DNA from: an uncultured bacterium
GTDB lineage: Bacteria > Verrucomicrobiota > Kiritimatiellia > RFP12 > UBA1067
DNA length: 58,938 bases
NCBI GenBank assembly: GCA_902779075.1
Contig: CACZAK010000039.1
Span: 1-58,938 of the forward strand
Direction of reading: 5' to 3'
Part shown: positions 51,158-58,938 of the stretch, piece after piece
How the letters are laid out: each line of letters opens with the position of its first letter
Numbering within the stretch: position 1 is the first letter of the stretch
Notes under the pieces: generated by a model
Told to the model about the DNA's origin: nothing
The model's input: only the letters and a program-made list of their open reading frames with translations
The model's database searches: none
Position numbers and translations under genes: made by a program

Positions 51158-52609
51158 TCACACGGTGATTTCCCATCCTTTACGGTAGGTCGTGCGAAGA
51201 TAACCGTTGGCAGTCTCGTTGTTCGTGATGCGCGAACCGTCCCAAAGGAGTTTTGTAAGTCCCGCACGTGAAGCGACATTGCCGAGCAGGACCGTCTTCG
51301 CAAGCGGCGTTGAATACTCGAAGTTACAGCCCGCCGGACGATTGGGGTTGCGAATCGCCCGCAGCCAATCGACCTGGTGCGACATTCCCTTTTCCCGCAG
51401 AATCGTCTTCGGCGGCCTTGGCAGCTTCTTCATGAGACCGTTTGGCACGAATTGCAGTCCACTGCCTTCCGCGCCGATTGCCATAATGCCGTTCTCGCCA
51501 ACGATCACGCTGCCAAGTCTGCCGAGGTTCTGATTGTACTTGCGCTCAAGCTCCTCTACGATGGGCGGCAGATTCTGGTATTCGCGCTTGTGGCACTCGC
51601 CGATGCGACTCACGTGCTTCTTGTCGTACGGGATTCCGTCCTTCACGCCATCGTACCAGTGCAGCGTGACCGGATCCATTCCCTTGCGGGCGGGATAGCG
51701 CCAATGGATCGTGTTGCGCCACGCCCAAGAGCCTTCCGCGCCCCATTGGAGCTCCGTGGCCTCCACGCTCTCCGGATGTACCTCGTCCAGACGCAGCGCC
51801 CAAAACGCGGCGTCGATGATGTGCGTACCCATGTTACCGATCGCGCCGTTGCCATAGCCAATCCAGGCGTGCCAGTCGTGCGGATGGAGCGCGCCGTGGT
51901 TTTTCGTGGACGCGTAGTAGTCGCACACGGGCGCGGGACCGCACCAGAAGTCCCAGTTCATTCCCTCCGGTGGGGGTGCCTTGGGCGGACGGTACGTCAT
52001 CGAGTTCAGTTTGTTGTTGAACGCCCATACTTCGCGTACCTGTCCCAGCGCGCCGCTTTGCACGTATTCCACAAGACGGCAGTTTCCTTCGCCGCTGTGT
52101 CCGTGGTTGCCCACCTGCGTCACCACGCCGTACTTGCGCGACGCCTTGAGCATGAGCTCGGTCTCCTCGATGGTAAGCGCCATCGGCTTCTCAACATAGA
52201 CGTGCAGTCCCTTCTTCATGGCAAGAATCGCGGAAAGCGCGTGGTGGTGGTTCGGCGTGGCGATCACGACGGCATCCAACTCTCCCGACATCTTGTCCAG
52301 CATCTCGTGGTAGTCGTAGAACGCGCGTATCTTCGAAACGTCCGTCTCAGGCTGATGCGCCTTCACGACCGCGCGCACCTTGTCCCAGTGGCTCGGATCG
52401 GGATCGGCCAGGCAGACGATTTCCTCCGTGCAGAAATTGTTGACGAGACCGTAGCTCGTATTGAGCCCCATGCGCCAGCCGCAGCCGATGAGGCCGATGC
52501 GTATCCTGCGTCCCTGTGCGACGGAGCCGGCATGCAAGGCGTTGCCGATGTTGAAGAACGGCGTTGCGACAACGCCTGCGGAAAGTTTTAAGAAGTTTCT
52601 TCTTTTCAT
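51158..52609 (-). CDS. Tat-exported Gfo/Idh/MocA-family oxidoreductase
   Basis: A 483-residue NAD(P)-dependent oxidoreductase-like protein with a twin-arginine-type signal (MKRRNFLKLSAGVVATPF). The Rossmann motif is RIGLIGCGWRMG (about 37-48), followed by HVYVEKPMALTIEE, which contains the EKP motif of the family, and GNHGHSGEGNC. Exported members with long C-terminal regions are very common in Verrucomicrobiota and planctomycetes and are linked to sugar modification. The next gene, a sugar isomerase-like protein, ends six bases before this start. Confidence 0.9.
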   Translation of the reverse strand: MKRRNFLKLSAGVVATPFFNIGNALHAGSVAQGRRIRIGLIGCGWRMGLNTSYGLVNNFCTEEIVCLADPDPSHWDKVRAVVKAHQPETDVSKIRAFYDYHEMLDKMSGELDAVVIATPNHHHALSAILAMKKGLHVYVEKPMALTIEETELMLKASRKYGVVTQVGNHGHSGEGNCRLVEYVQSGALGQVREVWAFNNKLNSMTYRPPKAPPPEGMNWDFWCGPAPVCDYYASTKNHGALHPHDWHAWIGYGNGAIGNMGTHIIDAAFWALRLDEVHPESVEATELQWGAEGSWAWRNTIHWRYPARKGMDPVTLHWYDGVKDGIPYDKKHVSRIGECHKREYQNLPPIVEELERKYNQNLGRLGSVIVGENGIMAIGAEGSGLQFVPNGLMKKLPRPPKTILREKGMSHQVDWLRAIRNPNRPAGCNFEYSTPLAKTVLLGNVASRAGLTKLLWDGSRITNNETANGYLRTTYRKGWEITV

Positions 52610-52615
52610 GCGTTT

Positions 52616-53449
52616 TCAGCTCTTCTTTATTTCATTATGCACGGCGTCCATCAAGCCGCGAAAATATCCAACCGACGTGTTGATCCATTCGGGACGCTTG
52701 GGGAACGGATGGATCAACTCTATTCCGCACACGCCCTCGTACCCCACTTCCGCCAATGCATTTACGATATGGTAATAGTCGATCGCACCGGTTGTTGAAT
52801 CGGTGCAGGAAAGTCCATCCCTCGGATTTGAGATGTTACGGAAGTGAAGATCGAAGAGACGCGACGAATACCTTTTGATGTCCTCCACCGGATCCAATCC
52901 GTCGGCGAACGTAAAGGCAACGTCGATGCACAGCCCCATGCGCGGGTCCATGTCCTTCACCACGTTCCATGCGTCTGCGGGCGTGGCGAAGAGCTCGGGC
53001 CATCCGGTCTTCGGGTTGCGGCTGTGGTTGTGTATCGCGAACTTGAGGTCGTACTTGGCGCACAGGTCGGAAATCTTCGCGCAAAGTTCGGGCGACTGGC
53101 GTCTGCTGCGCATGGCGGAGGAACCGTCCGCCGCCGGTTTCCACGGCGCACCCACCACGACGGGGACGCCCAGTTCCGCCGCATAGTCAAAGGAACGCTT
53201 CGCCTCGTCTTCGGTGCCGATGTAGATCACGCCCACGCCGTGAGGGGTCACGCCATGGTCGGCGCATTTCCGGCGGAACGCGGTAATCTCAGCCGGCTTC
53301 GCGTTGAGAGGCAGGTGGTAGCCCTTGACGCACAGGTAATGCACGTCCGCCTGTTTCATGGAAGCGAGCGTCTTGTCAACGCTCTGCCTGGCGTATGTGT
53401 ATCCCGCCATGCCCAGATGGAAACGCCGTTTCTGCTTCGTATCTTTCAT
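52616..53449 (-). CDS. sugar phosphate isomerase/epimerase-like TIM-barrel protein
   Basis: A 277-residue AP-endonuclease-2/xylose-isomerase-type TIM barrel. Metal and substrate residues are suggested by KFAIHNHSRNP, GLCIDVAFTFADG, LFDLHFRNIS and GVCGIELIHPFP. It probably interconverts a sugar or a sugar acid together with the adjacent Gfo/Idh/MocA protein. The ATG at 53449 is preferred, since GAAGG lies too close to the ATG at 53458; the difference is three residues. Confidence 0.87.
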   Translation of the reverse strand: MKDTKQKRRFHLGMAGYTYARQSVDKTLASMKQADVHYLCVKGYHLPLNAKPAEITAFRRKCADHGVTPHGVGVIYIGTEDEAKRSFDYAAELGVPVVVGAPWKPAADGSSAMRSRRQSPELCAKISDLCAKYDLKFAIHNHSRNPKTGWPELFATPADAWNVVKDMDPRMGLCIDVAFTFADGLDPVEDIKRYSSRLFDLHFRNISNPRDGLSCTDSTTGAIDYYHIVNALAEVGYEGVCGIELIHPFPKRPEWINTSVGYFRGLMDAVHNEIKKS

Positions 53450-53528
53450 GTCAATCATTACCTTCGATGTCTTCTATGATCTCGTTATCATGACCCTATT
53501 CCTTGCCGCAAACACCACAGTCCCCCCC

Positions 53529-54629
53529 CTACAGGCAACAGGACAACAACGCGAAAGACGGCAGATAGTCACCGGTGCCCGTTAAAGACGCGATCTCGCA
53601 CATTTCCTCCCACGTCTTCGCCTGTACGGGAACGCCGCGCTCGATCACTTCCCTGCGCGCGATTTCCTCCTTCTCGCCGTGGACGTAGATGCGTTCCGCG
53701 CCATCCGCCCTTGACGATTCACGCAGGGCAGCCATGAACGCGGAAAGGCGCCGGGACTGCTCGCGCGCATCCCCGAACAGCGCGGGGTCGATCGCCATGA
53801 AGAAATGGGCGATACCCGAGCCCGAAGGCGTCCTGTACACCTTCTCGGAGGTCGTTCCGCCCGAGAGGATCGCCGTCATGATCTCGCAGACCATGCCGAA
53901 TCCATACCCCTTGTAGCCCGCCGTCACCTCCCCCGCTCCGCCAAGCGGCAGGATGCCGCCGCCGGACTTGCCGATAATGTTCTTCAGCACGCGGACGGCG
54001 TCTGTGCAGGGCCTTCCGTTTTCGTCCACCGCCCAGCCGTTGGGGATTTCTCCGTCCTTTTTCGCGTACACCTCCAGCTTGCCCCTCGGCACGACCGTCG
54101 TCGCCGCGTCGAAGACGAACGGGATTGGCTCGGCCGGCACGGCGAATGCAATCGGATTCGTGCCGATCATCGCCCGCTTGCCGAACGTCGGCACCATGAT
54201 CGCCTCGCTGTTCGTCATGGCGACGCCGATCAGGCCACGTTCGACAGCCATTCTGGCGTAGTATCCGGCGATTCCGAAATGGTTCGAGTTGCGCACCGGG
54301 ACCATGCCGACGCCCGCCGTCTTCGCTTTGCGGATCGCGATTTCCATCGCCTTCACGGAAACGACTTGCCCCATTCCGTTGTGCGCGTCCACGACTGCTG
54401 AAACCGGTGTCTCCCTCACGACTTCCGGCGTGGACTTCATGTCCACGTAGCCGAGCTCATTGATCTCCTTGTGATATCGGACGAGCCGCTGGACGCCGTG
54501 CGACGTGATTCCCGCGAGGTCGGCCGCGAGCAGCACGTCCGTCACCGTCCGGCTGTCCGCATCCGAAAACCCGAACGCTGAGAACACCTGCTCGCAGAAC
54601 ACGCGCAGTTCGTCGAACTTCAGGCGCAT
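53529..54629 (-). CDS. malate/L-lactate dehydrogenase-family (LDH2) oxidoreductase
   Basis: A 366-residue member of the LDH2/MDH2 family, unrelated to classical lactate dehydrogenase. Conserved parts are ADLAGITSHGVQRLVRY (about 35-52, with the catalytic His), VDAHNGMGQVVSVKAME, VPVRNSNHFGIAGYYA and GTNPIAFAVPA. Related enzymes reduce ureidoglycolate, 2,3-diketogulonate or sulfolactate with NAD(P)H. The ATG at 54629 follows AAAGGCGAGG. The GH2 gene ends 19 bases earlier, so the genes are likely cotranscribed. A role in sugar-acid catabolism is inferred. Confidence 0.9.
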   Translation of the reverse strand: MRLKFDELRVFCEQVFSAFGFSDADSRTVTDVLLAADLAGITSHGVQRLVRYHKEINELGYVDMKSTPEVVRETPVSAVVDAHNGMGQVVSVKAMEIAIRKAKTAGVGMVPVRNSNHFGIAGYYARMAVERGLIGVAMTNSEAIMVPTFGKRAMIGTNPIAFAVPAEPIPFVFDAATTVVPRGKLEVYAKKDGEIPNGWAVDENGRPCTDAVRVLKNIIGKSGGGILPLGGAGEVTAGYKGYGFGMVCEIMTAILSGGTTSEKVYRTPSGSGIAHFFMAIDPALFGDAREQSRRLSAFMAALRESSRADGAERIYVHGEKEEIARREVIERGVPVQAKTWEEMCEIASLTGTGDYLPSFALLSCCL

Positions 54630-54648
54630 GGAATCCTCGCCTTTCATG

Positions 54649-57600
54649 TCAGTGCGAAACACCTTCGCCTTCAGCGGAACCGAACACCCGCTTGACTGCC
54701 ACCAGGTAGCCGAACCTGAAGTGAGTGTCAGGCTCCAGGCACGAACCCTCCGTCCACTCGTTCCACGCATTGACGGTGACCAGCTTCGGCGCTCCTTCCG
54801 GCGTGTTCTTGTCGCACCATTCCTTCGCGCGGCGCAGCACCTTTTCGAACTTCTCCGGCGTGGAGTTCATCACGGTCGGCTGGACGCTTCCGACGGGATA
54901 GCGAGGATTCGTGTCCCATCCCACGGAGGCGTGCGCGAAGTACATCGGAAGCACCATATCCCTCTTCGCGGCGTCAAAGCGACGCGACGCCTTCTCAGCC
55001 CACTTGGAGTAGTCGGGATTGCCCTTGGGGCTTGCGCAGTGGACAAAGCAGTAGAGAGTCGCGGAATCGATGCCGAGGCGCTTCACCACCTCCCGTCCGA
55101 TCCGGAAGTCGCAAGCCATGAAATGCAGTCCTCCAAGCCCAGCCCGGACGCATTCGGCACGCAGCCAGTCAAGCGCCTTAGCCGCATTCTCATCCCCGCC
55201 AAGACCTTCAACGAAGTTTTTGAGCTCGTAAATCATGAGAACCGGCTTTCTTCCGATGCGGTAGTAGTTGGGACGGGAGAAGTACATGTCGATCCACCTT
55301 CGGGATATCTTCCTGAACTCGTCCATGTCAACCCATGAGCACCAGATCGGCGTCTCACCGGCTCTGTCCACGACCTTGTTGTTCCAACGTCTCGTCACGT
55401 GGTGGTTCGCCCACATGATGTAGAACTTCATCTTTTCGTTGTTCTTCGCGCCGAGGAAGCCCTTGTCAAGCGCATCCTCGAGGAACGGCCTTCCGCAGTA
55501 CCAGTACCAGTCGTAGATGAACACGTTCACGCCATGCGAGACCGCCACGTCGATCTTCTTCTCCATTACCTTCGGGTCGGCCTCGTTTTCGTAGCCCCAG
55601 AGCGGTACAAGCGGCTGGCGGTGCCCCTTCCACTTGGGGACAGCCTCCCAGACGTTCTGCCACTCACCCTTGCCCGCGTCGAAGATGCCGAGTTCGGACC
55701 ATCTCGGATCCGGCTGGTACGCCGGCCACACGTATGCGGCCACGTCGTACTTGTCCGTCCTGCCCGGAGCCGTGAATTCCATACTGTCGCGTAGTCCGCC
55801 GGACTCCACGACGATCGTGTTCACGCCAGCCTTAAGGGCTACCGCCTTGAACGTGACGGAGCGGATATCGTCCGGCTTCGCCCTGCCCGCGACCTTTCCG
55901 TTCACGGAAAGAGTCACGTCGCCGACGTTCGAGAACGCCACGACGTCGATCTCCGCCGCGCCGTCCGATGCGGCCTTCCGCGTCATGCGCTTGCCGCAAA
56001 GATGCAGCATCGGCGAGGGATTCCAGTTGGCCTTGTAAAGGTAGAACGCATCCTTCGGCGTCACACGGTCGCGGGTGACGAGTCCCTTGTCGTTGACGCC
56101 GGAGTGGTCGCCTTCGCGGCGGTCGTCCGAGGCGTAGTCGAACATCACCCATGCGAACGAACCCCAGATGCGGTCGTCGCCGACTATGTGGCGGAGGTCG
56201 TCCATGTGGATATTGGTCTGCCATTCCTCTGGATGGAAGCGCGAGTTGCTCCGCGCCCTCGCGACCGGGTTCTGGTGATGGTTCACGCTGCCGCCCGCGC
56301 CGTATTCCGACAGCGCGATCGTCGTGAGTTTGTTGCGCGCGAAATAGTCGTCCACCACCGCCTTCATCGTGGACTTGCCGCCGCAGCCGTACCATCCGGG
56401 ATAGGTGTTCACGCAGATGTTCGGCACGGAGGCGTTGATCGCGGGGAACTCCGGCGTACACGTCGCCGCGACGACTGGACGCGACGGATCGAGCGCATTG
56501 ACGAGGGCGACGAACTCCTTTGCCCTTTCGATCCACGTGCCCCCCTCCGCGCACTCGACCTTGTCGCGCAGTTCGTTCCACACGCCCCACCAGCACACGG
56601 ACGGATGGTTGCGCCTCTGCGCGATCATCTCGCGCAGCATCACCCTGGCGTTCGCCATGTATTCGACTCCCCCGATCTTGTTTACGTTGGGGACTTCGGT
56701 CCACACCATCAGTCCGTAGCGGTCGCACAGGCTGAACACGTTGTCGTTCTGCGGATAGTGCGCGAGCCTCACGCCGTCCGCGCCCATTGCCTTGATAAGG
56801 CGGATGTCGCGCTCGTCCTGCGCTGGAGAGACCTCCCAGCCCATGCCCGCCAGGTCCTGGTGGCGGTTCACGCCGCGCACCTTGCGCTTGACGCCGTTCA
56901 GGTAGAATCCGTCCTTGCGGATCTCAGACGTGCGGAATCCGAACGGCTGGCGCACCGTGTCGCTCCAGCCGCCCTTGCGCACCGTCACCGCCACTTCATA
57001 GACGTTGGGCTCCTCAGGCGACCAGGGCCTAGGGTTCGCGACCTTCCTCGGCGTCCAGTCGAGCGATGCGTCGTCCGCGCCAGAGACGTCGGCCTCAACG
57101 CGGACCGTGCCGTCCGCCTCCGCGAACACCCGGACGCCCGGCCCGCCGTCTATCGTGGGGTCGATGCACACGGGATCCGTCTCGACGAGCCACACGCTGC
57201 GGTAGAGTCCGCCGCAGAGCGAGAAGTCGGCGTCGATGGGCGGAATCGTCGGATCATATTCATTGGTGACCTCGATTTCAAGACGATTCCCGTCCGGCTT
57301 CATCGCCGCCGTCGCCTCGAAGCAGAACGCCGTGAACGATCCCTTGTGGACGCCGAGCGTCCTGCCGTTCACGCGGACGGTCGCCTTCTGCGAGGCGCCC
57401 TCGCAGCGGACGAAGTAGCGCCGCCCCGCGCTGGCTCCCGGCAGCGCGCGCGAATAGACGCCGCGCCGCCGCACGTAGGTCGTGGCCGGAACGGACTTGC
57501 ACCCGCTCTTCCGCTTGTTCCCGTCGCCGGGGTCGCCGTCCGCTGCGTCGATCTTGTTCCAGCAGTTGGGAACGAGCACGGGAAGCCCGTCCAGCGTCCA

Positions 57601-57699
57601 GTCGTTGCCGTCCAGCCGTGTCTCGATACGTCCGGCATACGTCGACGAAACGGCAAGCAGCGCAATCGCCCCCGCCGTGACGACACTCTTTAAACTCAT
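54649..57699 (-). CDS. secreted fusion: GH2 glycosidase plus WbsX/GH99-like domain
   Basis: A 1016-residue protein with signal peptide. Residues about 25-600 are GH2: sugar-binding jelly roll (SLCGGLYRSVWLVETDP), immunoglobulin-like domain, then the TIM barrel with RGVNRHQDLAGMGW, acid/base region CWWGVWNELRDKV and nucleophile region ALSEYGAGGSVNHH. Residues about 665-1010 match WbsX/GH99-like proteins (DVAAYVWPAYQPDPRW, FIYDWYWYCGRPFLEDALDKG, VNAWNEWTEGSCLEP). The two enzyme types on one chain suggest joint attack on a galactose- or mannose-containing glycan; the exact substrate is unclear. Confidence 0.85.
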   Translation of the reverse strand: MSLKSVVTAGAIALLAVSSTYAGRIETRLDGNDWTLDGLPVLVPNCWNKIDAADGDPGDGNKRKSGCKSVPATTYVRRRGVYSRALPGASAGRRYFVRCEGASQKATVRVNGRTLGVHKGSFTAFCFEATAAMKPDGNRLEIEVTNEYDPTIPPIDADFSLCGGLYRSVWLVETDPVCIDPTIDGGPGVRVFAEADGTVRVEADVSGADDASLDWTPRKVANPRPWSPEEPNVYEVAVTVRKGGWSDTVRQPFGFRTSEIRKDGFYLNGVKRKVRGVNRHQDLAGMGWEVSPAQDERDIRLIKAMGADGVRLAHYPQNDNVFSLCDRYGLMVWTEVPNVNKIGGVEYMANARVMLREMIAQRRNHPSVCWWGVWNELRDKVECAEGGTWIERAKEFVALVNALDPSRPVVAATCTPEFPAINASVPNICVNTYPGWYGCGGKSTMKAVVDDYFARNKLTTIALSEYGAGGSVNHHQNPVARARSNSRFHPEEWQTNIHMDDLRHIVGDDRIWGSFAWVMFDYASDDRREGDHSGVNDKGLVTRDRVTPKDAFYLYKANWNPSPMLHLCGKRMTRKAASDGAAEIDVVAFSNVGDVTLSVNGKVAGRAKPDDIRSVTFKAVALKAGVNTIVVESGGLRDSMEFTAPGRTDKYDVAAYVWPAYQPDPRWSELGIFDAGKGEWQNVWEAVPKWKGHRQPLVPLWGYENEADPKVMEKKIDVAVSHGVNVFIYDWYWYCGRPFLEDALDKGFLGAKNNEKMKFYIMWANHHVTRRWNNKVVDRAGETPIWCSWVDMDEFRKISRRWIDMYFSRPNYYRIGRKPVLMIYELKNFVEGLGGDENAAKALDWLRAECVRAGLGGLHFMACDFRIGREVVKRLGIDSATLYCFVHCASPKGNPDYSKWAEKASRRFDAAKRDMVLPMYFAHASVGWDTNPRYPVGSVQPTVMNSTPEKFEKVLRRAKEWCDKNTPEGAPKLVTVNAWNEWTEGSCLEPDTHFRFGYLVAVKRVFGSAEGEGVSH

Positions 57700-57739
57700 G
57701 ACATGGACTCCTTCGCGGATCAGACTCGCGCCACCGCCG

Positions 57740-58938
57740 TCAGCGGACCACTATGACCAGCCCCCTGATCTTCCGGTACTGTCCGTTGCCGGCGAGATAG
57801 ACCCAGACGGCACGGTCCTGAGGCATCGTCAGGCTTTCCGTCGCGCCGGTCGGATCGATAGCCAGCAGAGACGTCGGCGGCACGGCGGCAAGCACCTTTT
57901 CGAGCTGCGCCTGCGTCTTCACCGCGAACACCGCCGGAAGTTTGTTCGCGGCAAAGAGCCCTCCGTCAACCGCGCCACCCGACATGTCGATGCCGGACGG
58001 AACGTCGATGCGAACCTCCCAGCCGAACACCTCGTTGAATAGCGGCGCGATTTTAAGCGCCTTCTCAAGCGCACTGGCATTCGCCACCGAAATCGCCACC
58101 TTCTTCGCGTCGTTGTCCGCATCGATGCCAAGCCCTGTTGAACCGCCGTAATAGATGGCTTCGTTGTCGGCGCCAACGTTCGGGGAATTCCAATACCCGT
58201 TGTCAGGAACGATGACCTTGCAGCCCGTCACGCCGTTCAACCACGCAATCGAGGAAGAGCCGGCCTTGGTGTTCAGTCCTACAAAGACAACCTTCAGCGA
58301 AGTTGCGCCGTTGAACGTACCATATCTGCCGAACGTCTCGTATGTCTGCGTTCCCGATTCAACGGTCGCCGGCCCTATGCAGCATACTCCGGTGAGATTG
58401 ACGCAATCCTTGAAAGAATACCTTCCGGGCAACGTGGTGCTTCCGGAGTGGAGATAGACCGCGCCCGAATACCTGGCGCTTTCAAATACGTGGTTAATGC
58501 CGTTGCCGCTGCCGGACATGGTGTAGGCGATATGCCGCCGAACCGGTATTCTGGAAAGCATAGCTATCCAATGTCTCCACCCCTCCCAAGGAGGCGATGT
58601 TCTCGAGCCCACTGTTGGCAAATGCGGCTCTTCCGACACGTGTCACCTCATCGGGAATCGTCAGCGTACCGGTTAGATTCGTACACCAGTTGAATGCATA
58701 TCTGCCGATTTTCGTTACTGTGTACTCCTTGTCATCAATGGTCACCTTCCATGGAATGTCTGCTGCATCTATCGATAAAGAAGGGTCGATTGCTTTTGCT
58801 GGATTTGTGATACCCACATCTTTACTTGCGTCGTTCGCACCAAGTGTTATCGTCAATTCGGTGTCGTTCCTCTCGCAGAACGTCCAGTTGACGCCGTTGA
58901 TTTCGTGCGTTTCCGCGGCGGCGTTCGCGCTCTGCGTG
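57740..58938 (-). pseudogene. BspA-type leucine-rich-repeat protein, partial and frameshifted
   Basis: Two minus-strand frames encode one surface protein. The upstream part runs in from the window edge and contains VTKIGRYAFNWCTNLTGTLT and IPDEVTRVGRAAFANSGLE, typical LRR_5/BspA repeats. The frame is lost near 58530-58545, in a GGCGG run, and continues one base off with YTMSGSGNGINHVFES, LPGRYSFKDCVNLTGV and a C-terminal domain ending KIRGLVIVVR. A one-base indel, real or from sequencing, explains it. Such proteins are exported adhesins or large surface proteins; the N-terminus is outside the window. Confidence 0.75.

Noticed and set aside
1..58938. tRNA, rRNA, integrase-flanked island or complete insertion sequence
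   Set aside because: No cloverleaf, rRNA segment or transposase gene was recognised. The only tyrosine recombinase is Xer-like and sits in a housekeeping context.

Overview
The window looks like a chromosomal piece of an uncultured PVC-group bacterium, most likely Verrucomicrobiota/Kiritimatiellota. Reasons: GC-rich coding sequence, large secreted multidomain glycosidases without SusC/SusD partners, Tat-dependent Gfo/Idh/MocA oxidoreductases, Hanks-type kinases with a formylglycine-generating-enzyme (FGE)-like sensor domain, and many short hairpin and CAGAGG-type dispersed repeats. The assignment is inference; no rRNA or tRNA gene was seen.

Region 1 (about 0-18.3 kb, all minus strand) is the most remarkable part. 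A tightly packed run encodes a Vps4/katanin-type AAA+ ATPase with an MIT-like N-terminal domain, two ESCRT-III/Snf7-like coiled-coil proteins (one CHMP1-like, one Snf7/CHMP4-like behind a zinc finger), a small membrane protein, two M48 metallopeptidases, an M4 thermolysin-family peptidase with its propeptide-type domain at the wrong end, three envelope proteins, an FHA protein, an SPFH/band-7 protein with two zinc ribbons, and a helix-turn-helix protein carrying the same zinc finger as one ESCRT-III protein. Upstream lie two lipoproteins and a transmembrane Ser/Thr kinase with an FGE-like domain. Two peptidases of unrelated families start with the same helix, which matches the spacing of the MIT-interacting motif MIM1. 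I read this as a bacterial ESCRT-III/Vps4 membrane-remodelling system linked to proteolysis and phospho-signalling.

Region 2 (18.3-20.0 kb) is a gene-free repeat field. Region 3 (20.0-29.7 kb) is largely housekeeping: a lipoprotein, a short ComEC, ComM/YifB, a XerC/D recombinase, topoisomerase I (frameshifted, with an unusual C-terminus), NAD(P)HX dehydratase and a NamZ-type muramidase.

Region 4 (29.7-47.9 kb) is a minus-strand glycan-degradation cluster: a beta-helix/heparinase-II/III fusion, a GH78-GH89-like fusion, a GH28-esterase fusion, a metallo-beta-lactamase-fold protein, a YfcE-type phosphoesterase, GH28, PL22 and GH20. Pectin or rhamnogalacturonan plus amino-sugar glycans are the probable targets.

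Region 5 (48-51.2 kb) is accessory: a DUF4143 ATPase behind an operator-like promoter, an ATPase relic, a PIN toxin-like pair and a gene remnant. Region 6 (51.2-58.9 kb) resumes sugar catabolism: Gfo/Idh/MocA, a sugar isomerase/epimerase, a malate/lactate-type dehydrogenase, a GH2-WbsX/GH99-like fusion and a partial, frameshifted leucine-rich-repeat protein.
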